DNA of 64,000 nucleotides from Dasypus novemcinctus (GCF_030445035.2 NC_080682.1:35880770-35944769); one strand, 5' to 3'. Shown: positions 1 to 12,219, counted from the first letter of the stretch. The notes: generated by a model from the letters alone, not told the origin. Numbers and translations: made by a program.

Positions 1-1995
1 GGAGTGGAGACAGTGGGCATCCTTGTCTTGTTCCTGAGTTTAGAGGGAAGGAGTCTAGGATTTCTCCATTGTAAACAATATTGGCTTTAGGTTTTTCATA
101 TAGTCTTTATCATGTTCAAAAAATTCCCTTGTATTCCAATCTTTTGGAGTGTTTTTATCAAGAAAGGGTGCTGTATTTTGTCAAATGCTTTTTCTGCATC
201 AATAGATATAATCATGTGATTTTTTTCCTTCAATCTGTTTATATGGTGTATTACGTTGATTGATTTTCTTATGTTAAACCATCCTTGCATACCTGGGATG
301 AATCCCACTTGGTCGTGGTGTATAATACGTTTAATGTGTTGTTGAATACGATTAGCAAGTATTTTGTTAAGTATTTTTGCGTCTAGATTCATTAGAGAAA
401 TTGGTCTGTAATTTTCCTTTCTTGTGATGTCTTTGTTTGGCTTTGGTACTAGGGTAATATTGGCATCATAGAAGGAGTTGGGTAATGTTCTTTCTGTTTC
501 GATTTTTTGGAATAGTTTCAGCAGGATTGGTGTCAGTTCTTTCCGGAATGTTTTGTAGAATTCACTTGTGAAGCCATCTGGCACTGGGCTCTTCTTAGTT
601 GGGAGATTTTTAATAACTGATTCTATCTCTCTGCTTGTGATTGGTTTGTTAAGATCATCAATTTCTTCTTTCGTCAATATGGGCTGCTTATGTGTTTCTA
701 GGAATTTGTCCATTTCCTCTAGATTGTCATTTTTGTTGGAATATAGTTTTTCAAAATATCCTCTTATGATAGTCTTTATTTCTGTGGGGTCAGTGGTGAT
801 ATCGCCTTTCTCATTTCTTATTTTGTGTATTTGCATCTTCTCTCTTTTTTTCTTTGTTAGTGTTGCTAAAGGTTTGTCAATTTTGTTAATCTTCTCAAAA
901 AACCAGCTCTTGGTCTTGTTTATCTGTTCAAGTGCTTTCTTATTTTCTATTTCATTTAGTTCTGCTCTTATCTTTGTTATTTCCTTCCTTCTTCTTCCTG
1001 TTGGGTCACTTTGTTGTTGTTTTTCTAATTCCTTCAAATGTGCAGTTAGTTCTTCAATTTTTGCTCTTTCTTCTTTTTTGATATATGAATTTATGGCTAT
1101 AAGCTTCCCTCTCAGTACTGCTTTTGCTGTATCCCATAAATTTTGGTATGTTGTGTTATCATTATCATTTGTTTCAAGGTAGTCATTGATTTCTTTTGAG
1201 ATTTCCTCTTTGACCCACTGTTTTTCTAAGAGTGTGCTGTTTAATTTCCAAATCGTGGGGTGAAATCTGGGCTTCTGTCCCTTGCAAATCTCCAGCTTGA
1301 CTCCACTGTGGTCAGAGATAATGTTTTGTATGATTTCAATCTTTCTGAATTCGTTCAGCCTTTCTTTGTGGCCTAGCATATGATCTATCTTGGAGAATGA
1401 TCCATGTGCGCTTGAGAAAAATGTATATCCTGCTGTGTTTGGGTGTAGCGATCTATATATATCTATTAGATCCAGCTCCTCTAATATACTATTCAGATGT
1501 TTTGTTTCTTTGGTGATTCTCTTTTGAGATGTTCTGTCCAGAGTTGATAGTGGTGTATTAAAATCCCCCACTATAATTGTAGATGTATCTATTCTTTCAC
1601 TTAGTTTTTCCAGCGTTTGCCTGACGTATTTAGAGGCACCCTTGTTAGGGGCATAGATATTTATGATTGTTCGAACTTCTTGCCAGATTTTCCCTTTCAC
1701 TAAAATGTAGTATCCTTCTTTGTCTCACAATTGTTTCACATTTAAAGTCTATTTTGTCTGATATTAATATAGCTACTCCTGCCTTTTTTTGATTATTGTT
1801 AGCTTGTATGATTGTTTTCCAGCCATTCACTTTCAATCTCCATGCGTCTCTGGGTCTAAGATGTGTCTCTTGTAGACAGCATATGGATGGGTCATATTTC
1901 CTTATCCAATGTCCCAGTCTGAATCTTTTGATAGGTGAGTTTAATCCGTTGACATTCAGTGTTATTACTATCAAGGAATTATTTGTGTTAGCCAT
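1..1995 (-). pseudogene. LINE-1 ORF2 (endonuclease and partial reverse transcriptase), frameshifted and cut by window edge
   Basis: ORF2 of L1 encodes an apurinic-like endonuclease followed by reverse transcriptase, which copy L1 RNA at chromosomal nicks. On the minus strand the protein starts at the methionine at 1995 (MANTNNSLIVITLNVNGLNS), about 74 bp after the ORF1 stop. The endonuclease signature CCLQETHL is visible, followed by [24 protein letters not shown] and then the RT entry motif near [12 protein letters not shown] (canonical GPDGF reads VPDGF here). Two frame breaks are visible. Near 1715-1730 the reading shifts from one frame to another, consistent with loss of two bases. Near position 98 the frame shifts again, and the GTRQGCPLS block continues in a different frame up to base 1. 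The RT catalytic motif and C-terminus lie outside the window. This copy cannot encode a full ORF2p. Confidence 0.93.
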
Positions 1996-2069
1996 ATTTT
2001 GATTGGATTTGTGTTTGTCATATTTTGTTTGTATATTTTTTTTTGTCTTTTTTGTTATTGTTGTTGGTC

Positions 2070-3038
2070 TTATACTCTCCTCCAACTCTGCCTTTCCTGT
2101 TTTCTTCTTTCTTCCTGTAGAACTCCCTTTAGAATTTCTTGAAGGGGAGGTTTCTTGTTGGTATACTCTTTCAGTTTCTGTTTGTCTGCGAATATTTTGA
2201 ACTCTCCATCATGTTTGAATGCTAATTTAGCTGGATAGAGTATTCTTGGTTGGAAATTTCTTTCCTTTAGTACCTTGACTATATCATACCACTGCCTTCT
2301 TGCCTCCATGGTTTCAGAAGAGAAATCAGCACTTAATCTAATTGAGCTTCCCTTGTATGTGATGGTTTTCTTTTCTCTTGCTGCTTTTAGGATTTTCTCT
2401 TTGTCTTGAGCCTTGGATAATTTGACAAGTATATGTCTTGGGGTGGGCCTGTTGGGGTTTATGACTTGTGGAGTGCGCTGTGCTTCTTGGATATGTACAT
2501 CTGTCTCTTTCAGTAGATTTGGGAAGTTTTCAGCCATTATTTCCTGCAGCACTCCTTCTGACCCCTTTCCCTTCTCTTCACCTTCTGGAATGCCTATAAT
2601 ACGTATGTTTGAGCGTTTTGCATTGTCATTCAGGTCCCTAAATCCTAATTGGATTTTTTCTATCTTCTTATTGACCCCTTCTACTATCTGTTTGATTTCT
2701 GAAGTACTGTCTTCCACATCACTAATTCTCTGCTCTGTCTCTTCTAGTCTGCTGATATTTGCTGCTAGTGTATTTTTGATTTCTTGAACTGTGGTTTTCA
2801 TTCCCATCATATCTATTATGTTTTTTCGTATGTCTGCAATTTCCCCTCCAAGTGATGTCTTCATGTTGTTAACCTCTTTCATTACTTCGTCAAATTTGTC
2901 GGTGATAAATGTTCTGAGATCTTTCATTGCTTGTGCCAAGTTTTGCTCCCCTTCGTGATTATTGGTTTGTTGATTGGATTCAGCCATGTTTTCCTGATTA
3001 CTGGTTTGGTTTGTAGATTTTTGTTGCTTTCTGGTCAT
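2070..3038 (-). CDS. LINE-1 ORF1p, intact 322-residue RNA-binding protein
   Basis: L1 ORF1p is the trimeric RNA-binding chaperone that coats L1 RNA in cytoplasmic particles. The frame is open for 322 residues, close to the roughly 340 usual for placental L1. A charged N-terminus (residues 1-30) is followed by a heptad-rich coiled coil (about 31-138), an RRM (about 143-236, with NIRIIGIPEGEE at 145-156 and PRHILVKL at 200-207) and a C-terminal domain (about 240-305, with RILYPAKL at 265-272). The start ATG at 3038 lies just inside the 5'UTR and no stronger upstream ATG is seen in frame. ORF2 begins 74 bp downstream in the usual L1 dicistronic layout. The intact frame beside a broken ORF2 suggests a fairly young insertion, but transcription cannot be judged from sequence. 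Confidence 0.93.
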   Translation of the reverse strand: MTRKQQKSTNQTSNQENMAESNQQTNNHEGEQNLAQAMKDLRTFITDKFDEVMKEVNNMKTSLGGEIADIRKNIIDMMGMKTTVQEIKNTLAANISRLEETEQRISDVEDSTSEIKQIVEGVNKKIEKIQLGFRDLNDNAKRSNIRIIGIPEGEEKGKGSEGVLQEIMAENFPNLLKETDVHIQEAQRTPQVINPNRPTPRHILVKLSKAQDKEKILKAAREKKTITYKGSSIRLSADFSSETMEARRQWYDIVKVLKERNFQPRILYPAKLAFKHDGEFKIFADKQKLKEYTNKKPPLQEILKGVLQEERRKQERQSWRRV

Positions 3039-5156
3039 CTCTTTATCTTGACGGATTTAATCAGTTCCTTAGCTTCTTTGTCTGCTCTTGGAGGTTAATT
3101 AGCTGTTATTTTTGCATCAGTGTTATATCTTCTCTTTGTCACTTTTTTCTTCTTATTCTAGTTTCTTGTTGTTGGTTAAGTTCACTTTAAAGGAAAGTAT
3201 TAGTGTTGGGGGAAGGCAATTGTGTAAGCAAGGGAAAAGTGTAAAGTAATATTGGTGATATATGTTAACAAAGCAAGAATATGAGATCTGGGAGGATGGA
3301 GGTTAGATTTATGTAAATTGTGTAGAGTTATAGCAGTAGGTAGAGTACCTATTATGAGGTAGGCGATTGAATATAGGAGGCTTATGGTATGAGCTAAAAA
3401 GCTATTGATTTCGTGAGAGAGGGAAAGAGAAAAAAAAGTGGTAATAGTTTCAAGCGTGGATAACAGACAGAAAACAAAACATAGGTATTAGAAATTAAGA
3501 CTTAGACCCTTCGTGGATCGAAGAAAGGGAGGTGGGAGGTGGAATATGGGAGAGCCAGTAGATGGTGGCGGATATCAAGATGTAGGGGCAAGAGGATAGT
3601 GCAGGTAGGCTAAATCAGTTCACACAGAAATGAGGCAGTGGAGGATGGGAAAATCCAGCAAATATGAGGTGTTCCCTGTAGCACCTATTGTGTACTTGAA
3701 TTAAAATAAAATAAGTGGAAAATGAGGGACAAGAGGGAAAGAGAAAACCGAAAAAAAAAACACTAATTATAATAAAGAAAAAAAGAAAGACAAGAAGAAA
3801 GGAAGAAAGAAAAAGAGGATAGGTACACGGTGGGGAACAGATAGGGGTAAGAGAGATACAGGTATACAAGTGTCACAATTACAACACTATCTAAAACAAC
3901 AAGCAAAAAAACCCCTAAATAACTGTATATAAAAAAAAAGGGACTTTGGGGGGCACGCTAGGAGAAAAGACTAGGGGATAATGCAATATTAGCAATCAGG
4001 GCGTCAAAAAGAGTAAAAAATAAGATAAAGTGAAAATAAAAACAAAACAATATGAACCAATAAAGATAAAACGCAAACGTTAAGGTCCAGAGCATTCAAG
4101 GACCCCAGGTAGACCCCAGGGCGTGATGGATTCGGGGGTGGAAAGTCTGAGACACTGAAGACTCAAGAGGTGTGAGTCTGGGGTGTGGACCACCAGAGTC
4201 CAGGGGACCCAGACCTGGCAACCTCAAATCTGGTCCACAGAAAGCTTAGGAGCCCCGCAGTGCAACACAGCCCTCAAGGATCCCCGTAGCTGGGTGCCAG
4301 CCCCGTGAGGGAAGATAGATTGGCGAATTCTATATTGAATGTCTGATCTCTGAAATTCACCTAACTCCTCAGGGTATCAGCCTTTGGACAGCTCCCTCCC
4401 TGTGCTCCCACGCAACGGCCACTTGAGGGCGCCTCTACACCACGGCCAGTTCAATGGCCCAGATCCCAAGCCCCGCCGGGTGGGGTGGGCTTCAGCTGGA
4501 AACGCCGAAAACAGACTCTAAGATCCGAAATCCCAAACTTCGCAAAATATCCTCCAATCAGCTTCCAGACGTGTCCTCCTCCCTCACTGCACCCTACAAC
4601 AGTCTCCCAATTGTGTCCCCTTATTGTCCAAAATCCAATTCCGTTGCAGATCGGCAGCCGGACCTGTGGGGATGGGGCTCCAGGCGGAAGCGCTACTCCC
4701 CCCCTGTCCGGAGACCAAAAACGTCCCCGCTTCACAGGGAAACACCGTATGTCTCCGCAAATCAATCTGCAAAGGAGTCTTGTCCCAACAATCCCTCACC
4801 AGCCAGCCCAGTATCCGCGAATTTCTCAGCACCACAAAGCCTCTAGAATAAGGAAAAAAAAACAAAAAACAAAACAAAAACCCTGGCCGCCGCGGCTCCG
4901 GAGCTGCCGGAGCGCCCGCTACCGCGTCTCCGCCCACCCAAGGAGGGAACTTCCCGCGCCCAGCTGGGACCTCCGTTTATATATTATAGACGTATCCTCT
5001 CTGTTACCTTCCCACCGAATTGACGTCCAGACACCTTCCAACCAGCAAAAATCCCCGAAACAGCGCGGTCCCAAAGAGCCTTCAACGCTGCCCAGCCGCC
5101 CCCTGCAGAGACACTACCAGGCAAGCTCACGCAGCCACCATCTTCTCCTCTCTTAG
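3039..5156 (-). promoter_or_regulatory. LINE-1 5'UTR with internal promoter
   Basis: This stretch lies upstream of ORF1 on the same strand. The ORF1-proximal half (3039-4080) is A/G-rich on the plus strand. The distal half (4080-5156) is GC-rich with many CpG dinucleotides, unlike the AT-rich surroundings. The L1 5' end is at about 5156, where the minus strand reads GAGAAGATGGTGGCTGCG; AAGATGGTGGC closely matches the YY1 site that positions initiation in mammalian L1. A TATATAAA match lies at about 4975-4985 on the minus strand, roughly 170 bp inside the element. Beyond 5156 the sequence is ERV pol, so the L1 appears to have inserted into that ERV. The element therefore reaches its 5' end and is not 5'-truncated. 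Confidence 0.85.
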
Positions 5157-5159
5157 CTG

Positions 5160-7890
5160 TTCTTAATAGGTGATCCACTGTTAATAAGCAAGCCTTATTC
5201 TCACCACACAGTAAAGTGAATCAGAGGACAAGGAAGGCATATTTGGAGTCTGTGTAAATGTTAGCTCGTTTCCCAATTGCCAGCTTTAAACTTCAGGTGA
5301 GCGCAATCAGCCCTGTCTTCTGGACTGAGGTACCAGGGGAAGGGCTTGGGCTTCTATAGTTTGCAACTGAGAGACCACTGCATTGCCTGCCCTTTTAATT
5401 CCTTCCCTGATGAAACTGCTTCTATCTGTGGACCACCAAAGTCTGATTTTTCTAGAGGCTCATCCTTTAAATCTAACCTGCTTGAGTCATTTTGGTTAAG
5501 TTTCAAGGCAGGTGTGGAGGAAGGGCCCCTCGGATTTTGATGTTGGGCCCTCTGTTAGTACAGGGTGGCTTAGGTGACGGTCTGGCATATTCTTAGCTGC
5601 ACCCCAGGGTTCTCTAGTATATAAGCCCAGCATTTAATTAAACAGTTGCCAGCAAGCCATTGATGGTCCCTGGCCTCAAGCATGTCTTTCACCTGGTTGG
5701 GGAGAAGACTGTGAAAGGTTAACCCCAAGTTAATTTGGGGGCTTGCTCAATTAAAAGGGTTGTTGCCCCCACAGCTCTCAGGAAGTTGGCCATCACTGTA
5801 CTGTGTTATCCAGAGGTTTGGATAAATAAGCTACTGGTTTAAAATGTCACCCTGTTTCTAGACTAAAAGTAACACACAGAAAGAAAGGCTTATTTCGGTT
5901 AGGGATTCCTAAGTCTAGAGGACTAATTCAAGTCTGTTTTAAGGCATAGAATAGAGTTTCCTGGTCTGTTCCCTATTCTAAGGGATGGTTATCAGCCCCT
6001 GGAATAGCACTGTATGATGACAGGGCTTTTTCACCAAACCTAGGTATCCACAGTCTGCAGTAACCAGCCATTCCTAGGAATGCCCACAGTTGTTTCTTTG
6101 TTTGAGGCTAGGGGATACTAGTGGTAGCTTGAACTCTTTCTGGAGAGAGATATCATTCCCCTGAGGTGAGAAGACCCAAAATAGAAGACTTTCTTCTGAG
6201 AGATTTGTACCATGTTTGATGACACTCTGTAGTCCCTATCAGTGAGGAACTTAAGGACTAAAATGATGCTGGCATTGGAAACATTATTTTTTGGAAGGCA
6301 AAGCAATAAATCATACACATATTATAAAAGGGAGCTCTGAGTATATTAGTTAGCCAAAGGGATGCTGATGAAAAATTCAGAAATTGGTTGGTTTTTATAA
6401 GGGATATGTATTTGGGGTGGAAGCTTACAGTCACAAGGCCCTAAAGGGTCCAACTCAAGGTACCATAAAAGGTACTTTCTCACCCAGAGTCTGTTGCCAT
6501 GTGTTGATTCAAGATGGTGGGCAATATCTGTGAGAATTTAGTCTTCTTCCTCCTCCTAAGGCTCCACGGTCCCAGTTTCTTCCAATCTCAGCTGCAAGCT
6601 GGGTCAAGTCTTATCTCTCCCAGGGCTCATTTCTCTTCAGGCTCAGCTGTTCTGCTCTCTGCACAAGGCCAGCTGTAAAATGTCAGGTGAATGGCTCATC
6701 TCTCTTCCTGTGGCCTCTTCCTTATCTAATGGAGCCTTCTCCCTTTCCTTATGTATCTGTTTCTCTGTTTATTAACTTTCCAGGGCTCCAGCATTAAAAT
6801 TTTCACTAACTTCTCTGCCTTGTCATTTTCCCTTGTTGGACAGGGAAAATGTCCTATTGACATGGCCCAATCAAAGTCTTAATCATAATTTAATCAAATA
6901 AGAGTGAGATGACTGACTCCAATACAATATAATATGCCCAGAGGAACAGACCAGTTTACAACATAATACAATATCAATTTTGAGAATTCATAAACAATAT
7001 CAAACTGTTACACTGAGTCAAGTGGGGATCAGCTAGGTCTTGAGCTAAGGCACTTTCAAAATAAGGGGGTTGTCCCAGAATGCTTGCAGCAGAATGGTCC
7101 ATGTAAGCTGGATTGGAGGTTTAAAGTTGGACTCCTGCCATTCAGAGGCAGAAAGAAATTCAGAGTCTGGGTGGAGTGGAATGAGGAAAAAGGCATAATT
7201 TAAGCCAAGAACAGTAAATCAAGCTGTGGTTTCTTGGATCTGGTTCAGCATAGTATAACAGTTGGGTATGACTAGATGAATAGGTATAACAAAACTACTG
7301 AGTGCTCTTAAGTCTTGAACTAGCCAGTAGGTGCCATTGGGCTTTCCATAGGAAGAATCGGCTTGTTGCAAGGAGATTGTCAGAATACTAGTATGCTGTT
7401 CTCCAAGAACTTTTTAATTATGGACAGGAGGCCTTTAACAGCTTCCTTCTTGAGGAGGTACTGCTTTCTATGAGGGTAGGGATAAGCTGTGGAAACTCAT
7501 GGAACCTGGAGGGCTCTTCTGGGTATCCAGGATTCCCAGACTATAAGATTTACTTTACTATTGATTTAGCACAAATTCCACATTCTTCCCTTTAGTGCTG
7601 GGCCTCAGGCATTTTAAAAGCCTTTCTACATGGATGCATGCCCGCAGAGTAAGAAACAAGTCCTGACCCAGTAAAGGGATAGGACATTCAGGTATCATTA
7701 AAAATGGATGACTTACAATGAGGTCTCCTATTTGGCAAAGGAGAGGCTCAGGAAAGGGTCTAATTTTAGATTTATTATCAACACCTACTACCAGACAGGT
7801 TTGGGGAGAAGGAATTTTGGAATAACAGGTCAGAATTGAATAGGTAGCTCCCATATCAATTAAACAGTCTTCCCTCCCACATCAAAGGCC
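5160..7890 (-). pseudogene. Class I endogenous retrovirus pro-pol remnant (protease, RT, RNase H)
   Basis: This is a decayed gammaretrovirus-like pol read from high to low coordinates. Protease lies at 7558-7860: an aspartic active site reading DMGATYS in place of D-T/S-G, then a downstream PIPLLGQDLF motif. RT N-terminal sequence lies at about 7020-7500, with recognisable KPNGTYWLVQDLR and VLPQGF-like blocks. RT palm/thumb lies at about 6000-6341, where YVDDLLL has become a YVYDLLL-like form and FLGMAGYCRLWIPRF is clear. RNase H lies at about 5190-5450 (TDRSSF-REG-KRAG, then EAQALP). Stops and frameshifts are scattered throughout, the first catalytic aspartate context is altered, and a solo LTR interrupts RT at 6342-7012. 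The L1 5' end abuts the RNase H. The element is inactive and old. Confidence 0.85.
6342..7012 (-). mobile_element. Solo LTR (MaLR/ERVL-like family 'TGTAGCAG') inside ERV RT
   Basis: This belongs to an LTR family found seven times in the window. The minus strand starts TGTAACAGTTTGATATTGTT and ends near CTAATATA. A perfect 5-bp target-site duplication CTGAG flanks it (6337-6341 and 7013-7017), as expected for ERVL/MaLR-type integration. The RT reading resumes on both sides, which confirms a clean insertion. Confidence 0.88.
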
Positions 7891-8373
7891 CCTGGGGGTT
7901 CCTCCAGTTCAGTGTTCCACAGAGTTGTCCAAGGAGACACCTTTTGCCCCGGCTTCATCAGTCCTCCCTGGCAGCCATTCCATAAGGACCCTAGGTTGTG
8001 CTCTACCACCTTTATGATATGGTGCACTCCTAAGCCTAATGGCCTGTTTTCCCACTTCAGAGGCAGGGACCAGGGGGCTCCCTACAGGGCTGTGGTGATC
8101 TTGGGTAGTCTTTCTTCCAGTGACCAGGCTCTCCATAGTTGAATCTCAATGCTTTGTCTCCACAGCCATGGTGACCCTGAAGTAGCAGGCCACCACCCAT
8201 GGCAACTACCAAAAGGTGAACCTTCTCCCTGTTTCTGCTTACTTTCAACACCTCGATGACCTTGTTGTGTTTGTTGAAGATGGAAAAAAATGCTTCTAAA
8301 AGAGAATTCATTAAGATTTAGAGTTTCAGTTTTAGCTTTTGAAGCTTCCTTCTAATATCTGGAGCTGACTGAC
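7890..8373 (-). pseudogene. Class I ERV gag 3' end (nucleocapsid) remnant
   Basis: Upstream of the protease on the minus strand, the translation contains FNYGEPGHWKKDYP, a degenerate CCHC zinc knuckle (two cysteines replaced by tyrosine). It is preceded by a capsid-end block resembling PDIRRKLQKL around 8340-8370. The order gag-protease-RT matches the pro-pol remnant next to it. An LTR at 8374 cuts it, so the rest of gag is missing or displaced. Confidence 0.75.
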
Positions 8374-8934
8374 TGTAGCAGTTTGATATTATTGATGAAT
8401 TCCAAAAAGAAATATTAGATTCTATTTGTAAACTGATCTTTTCCTCTGGGCATATTAGAATATAATGGATTGATAGATTTACTTTGATTCATATGTTTAC
8501 TAATTGTTTAAACAATTATGTAAACCTCTTTTGCCAGTACGGCATTGAGTCCCACCCTTTGGTGGGTGGGAACTCATAGATAAAAGGCATGGTAAAGGAC
8601 AGAGTTAAGGGCTTTTAATGTTGGAGATTGGACATTGAGTTTGATGCTAAAACGGATCCCCAGGGAGAGAGACAGAACCATTCACCTGATAGTCTACAGC
8701 TGACTTTGTGGGAAAAACTGAGGAGCTGAGCCCAGAGGAACGTAGGAAGCCTGAACCCTCCCACATGTCAGTAGACATTTTGCTTCAACACGTGAGAATA
8801 GACTTTGGTGAGCAAAGTAAATTATACTTTATGGCCTGGTATCTGTATGCTTCTATCCCAAATAAATACCCTTTATAAAAACCAATGAATTTTTGGTATT
8901 TTGTCATCAGCACCCCTTTGGCTAACTAATACCA
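8374..8934 (+). mobile_element. Solo LTR of the 'TGTAGCAG' family, plus orientation
   Basis: It begins TGTAGCAGTTTGATATTATT and ends with GGCTAACTAATACCA. It carries the AATAAA polyadenylation signal in CCCAAATAAATACCCTTTATA near 8855-8880. It sits between ERV gag and the start of the OR duplication unit. No convincing target-site duplication was found. Confidence 0.82.
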
Positions 8935-11429
8935 CTGTGAACATAATAATAGGCCTCATAAGATATTTAAGTGACAGTGAGAATAGCATAAAAGGATAAT
9001 TAGCAGTTTAGAGGCAGATGTACATATAAAGAAAAGAATGGATGATTAGGAACAATATGACTAAGACAGGGAGTCATGAAGAACAGTGTCACTCACAGCT
9101 TATTTTGTTTTGCAGTATTTCTTTGAGCTGCACTAAGACTTCTAATCTTTCAGCCTGGTGATTTCAGACCATCTTGGGTCTTAAATAAGTTGCTTGTTTG
9201 TTATGAGTGGTTATGCATTGGGTAAAGGTGTTCCTGTAATAAAATTTAGTGTGGTGGAGTTTAAATCTTTTAAACCTAAAGAATCATATATTAATGGATA
9301 GAATTTTCAGAAGTGCATGTTTAAATCACAAAATATTTCTTAGGTACTCTGTGCTTACATTTACATGCTAAGCAAATAAATGATCAAATTATTCTATGCA
9401 TTCATTTGACAGATGTTTTTGCTGCTAGCAGTAATTGTTTTAAGGGCCAGAAATTGAATGTTAGAAAGAACAACTAGCAAATACATCATTATTATTAGAT
9501 CAACTGATTTCAGGTGTGAGTGTAATAGAGATTTCATCATATATTCTGCCAGTAAAATTTCGTGGCACCTAAAAGAAATGATATTAAATGTTTTCATGGT
9601 TTTACAACATATATTCTATCTGTTGGGATGTTCTTTATTCAGATCTCTCCTTAAGAAACCCAGGTTCTCCCATTCCACACAATACACCTATCACATACAC
9701 ATAAAAGGTACAAAACATGGACAATTTCCTCACGAAAAACAATTTAATTACTTTCAGAAAATATTCTGTTTTAGATGAAATCAAACAGGCTATGAATAAC
9801 AATCCAGTCAGAAGTAATTTATTTAGGAAGGAAGAGAAAGCTTTTCTGCAACTTTCCAGAGGTTTCCATGGTTCCAAGAAAAAGAAAAGTTATTTTAGAT
9901 GTGGGAATGATCCCATGAAGTGAAACATCAAAAGATGAGCTCCTAGTAAAAAGGAAAGCATTGCTTTTATTATGTATTGTCCTGGAACTACTCCTAGCTG
10001 CTGTGCTGGAGAAACTCAAAGTGCTCTGTGGAATTAATGTGCTCATTCTTTGAGAAGAGGTAAGTGTCTGTAGAAAAGGCAACCAAGACAAGTTTGAGAG
10101 TGAGTAATGGGATCTATTAGATGTGGGAATAAAGGGATAATATGAATAGCAGTACATCCCTGATGCAGAAAATAAATAACTGGAAAATATTATAGGTGTT
10201 GATAGTGCTAGATTGTATTCTAAACCTCACATTAATTCATATACATGTACAAATTTTTGGCACTTCAGAGATTATGCATTTCATTATTACCACATGGTTG
10301 TGAGTAGAATAAGGGATATTTTATATATGTAAGTAGTATATATGCAGTCAAATAACAGAACTATTATCTTTTATTTCAGTTTAGTAAGCATTTATTTTCA
10401 TGTTACTTTGTGCCAGGCACGTTGCTAATAAAAGAGAGGAAAAAACAAACAAACAAAGACATAGTACATAATACAGGGCTTTGTCAAATTGGCAAAATAC
10501 AGTTCATATAAAAGAAACATGAGTGTTTTATTTGAAATAGAATAAATTTACATACAATTAGCAAAATAAGAACAGGGGAGAGACAAGGAATCCTTTGGTT
10601 TGTTGATGGGTCTGTAATATCTTTCTGAATAACAAAAATACAAGAAGGAGCATAAATTATGCAGAAGACATGGAACATGAAGTTTTCGGGAAGGGGCATC
10701 CTAAGAGAGAAAAGAGCATAAATACACCTAGAAGTGCAAGAGAATGTAGAGGAGGTTTAGAAAAGACAGAGCGATCCACTGTCACTGTTAAAATATCCTA
10801 ACAAAGGAAAAGAAATAAAGAGCATGGAGTAAAAAGAGAAAAGTTTCTGTTATGCCTTATGCCATAGCAAAGTTAATGTGTTTTAGTCCACATACTCATA
10901 CCTGTACAAAGCATAATATTACCCTCATAAACATTTCAAAAACATCAAAATCAAACACATGCCAAGAGCACATGATTAGAAATTGACAGTCATTTTTGAA
11001 CATATTTCCTGGCCTAGCATCATGTAAAACAGTACTTTCTTCCAATGTAGTGTGTTCTAAGATTAGCAAGTTAAGACGTGGACCAATTTGGGAAATTTTC
11101 TAATTAAAATGTGAGAAGGTATGTTGGATTTTATTCCATGGAAAATAGTTCACATGGAAACTTTTGTATAGGGGAGTGACATAATTAGTGATGTGTTTTA
11201 GGAAGATATTTCTCACATTTTTCAAATCTAAATGGTGACACCTAGAACTAGGTTGGACCCTCCCCATGTAGATTGCTATAGAAATAACAATAATTTGATT
11301 CTTTGGCTCATTCAAGTTCAGAGGTCATTTAGTACTCCCAAAGAATGCTTACATTTTTTTATACATTATCTCCAATGATAACTATACTGGAAACACATGA
11401 TTTGAAGCCCAAGGAATATCACTTTATTT

Positions 11430-12219
11430 ACTTTGATTTGGGAACATACCTTTCACGTGGCAATTTTCATCTCTGTATTTCTCAAGGTATAGATGAGAGG
11501 ATTCAGAATGGGTGTAATCACAGTTTAAAACACAGAGATTTCCTTGTACTTTTTTTCACTCTCAGTAGGTAGAGCATTGGTATACCTACACGGCACAAAA
11601 AAACAAAACTACAACCACAATGTGAGAGCTACAGTTTGAGAGAGCTTTGTGTATCCTGCAGAGGAATGGATCCTAAGACTGTACAATGTTTACATACGAA
11701 GCCACCAGGACAAGAAAGACTACAATCACAACCATCCCTGCATTGACAATAGCTAAAATACTAATCACATGAATATCTTTGCAGACCAGTTTCAAAAGAG
11801 GCTTCACATCACACATGTAGTGATTGATCTGATTTGGGCAACGGAAAAGTAAATTAAGGACCATGAGCACTAGAGCAGTAGAATGCCAAAAACCCAAGCC
11901 CCAGGCGTAGATCAGTGTGTTACACCTCTGACGGTTCATGATGACCATGTAGTGCAGGGGCTTGACAATGGCAACACAGGGGTCAAAAGCCATGGACACC
12001 AAGATGAATATTTCCACACCTGTCAGCAAATGGGCAGCAAAGAGTTAGGTCATACAATTGTAGGAAAAGCTTTTTCTCTCTGCAGCTAAGTCCCTGATTA
12101 GCTGGGGAACAACAGCAAAGTTGAAGAAGACATCCATGAGAGAGAGGTGGCAGAGAAAGTAGTACATTGGTTGTTTGATTAGATGACTACAGGTGATATT
12201 CAGTAAAATTATGAATTTA
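11430..12219 (-). pseudogene. Olfactory receptor pseudogene (OR4-type), paralogue of the intact gene at 53.2 kb
   Basis: The sequence aligns with TM2 through the C-terminus of the intact OR. Recognisable pieces are MAFDPCVAIVKPLHY (the DRY motif has become DPC), NQINHYMCDVKPLLKL in extracellular loop 2, and the end of TM7 read at about 11440-11500. It is disabled in several ways. A stop replaces glutamine in the CMTQLF segment of TM3, there are frame breaks and stops after TM5 (near 11670), and the whole N-terminus and TM1 are missing. Homology stops at about 12219, in the loop before TM2. The longest open piece (11673-12029) is only 118 codons. Confidence 0.9.

Noticed and set aside
568-1182. 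204-codon open frame on the plus strand
   Set aside because: It is antisense to L1 ORF2 and hydrophobic because it mirrors A-rich coding DNA; it has no independent protein character.
4454-4937. Several overlapping open frames of 75-130 codons in both strands of the L1 5'UTR
   Set aside because: GC-rich DNA with few stops; only the longest antisense frame was kept as a low-confidence finding.
9458-10157. Open frames of 68-112 codons in OR unit 1 flank
   Set aside because: The matching positions in units 2 and 3 do not keep the frames, so there is no sign of selection.
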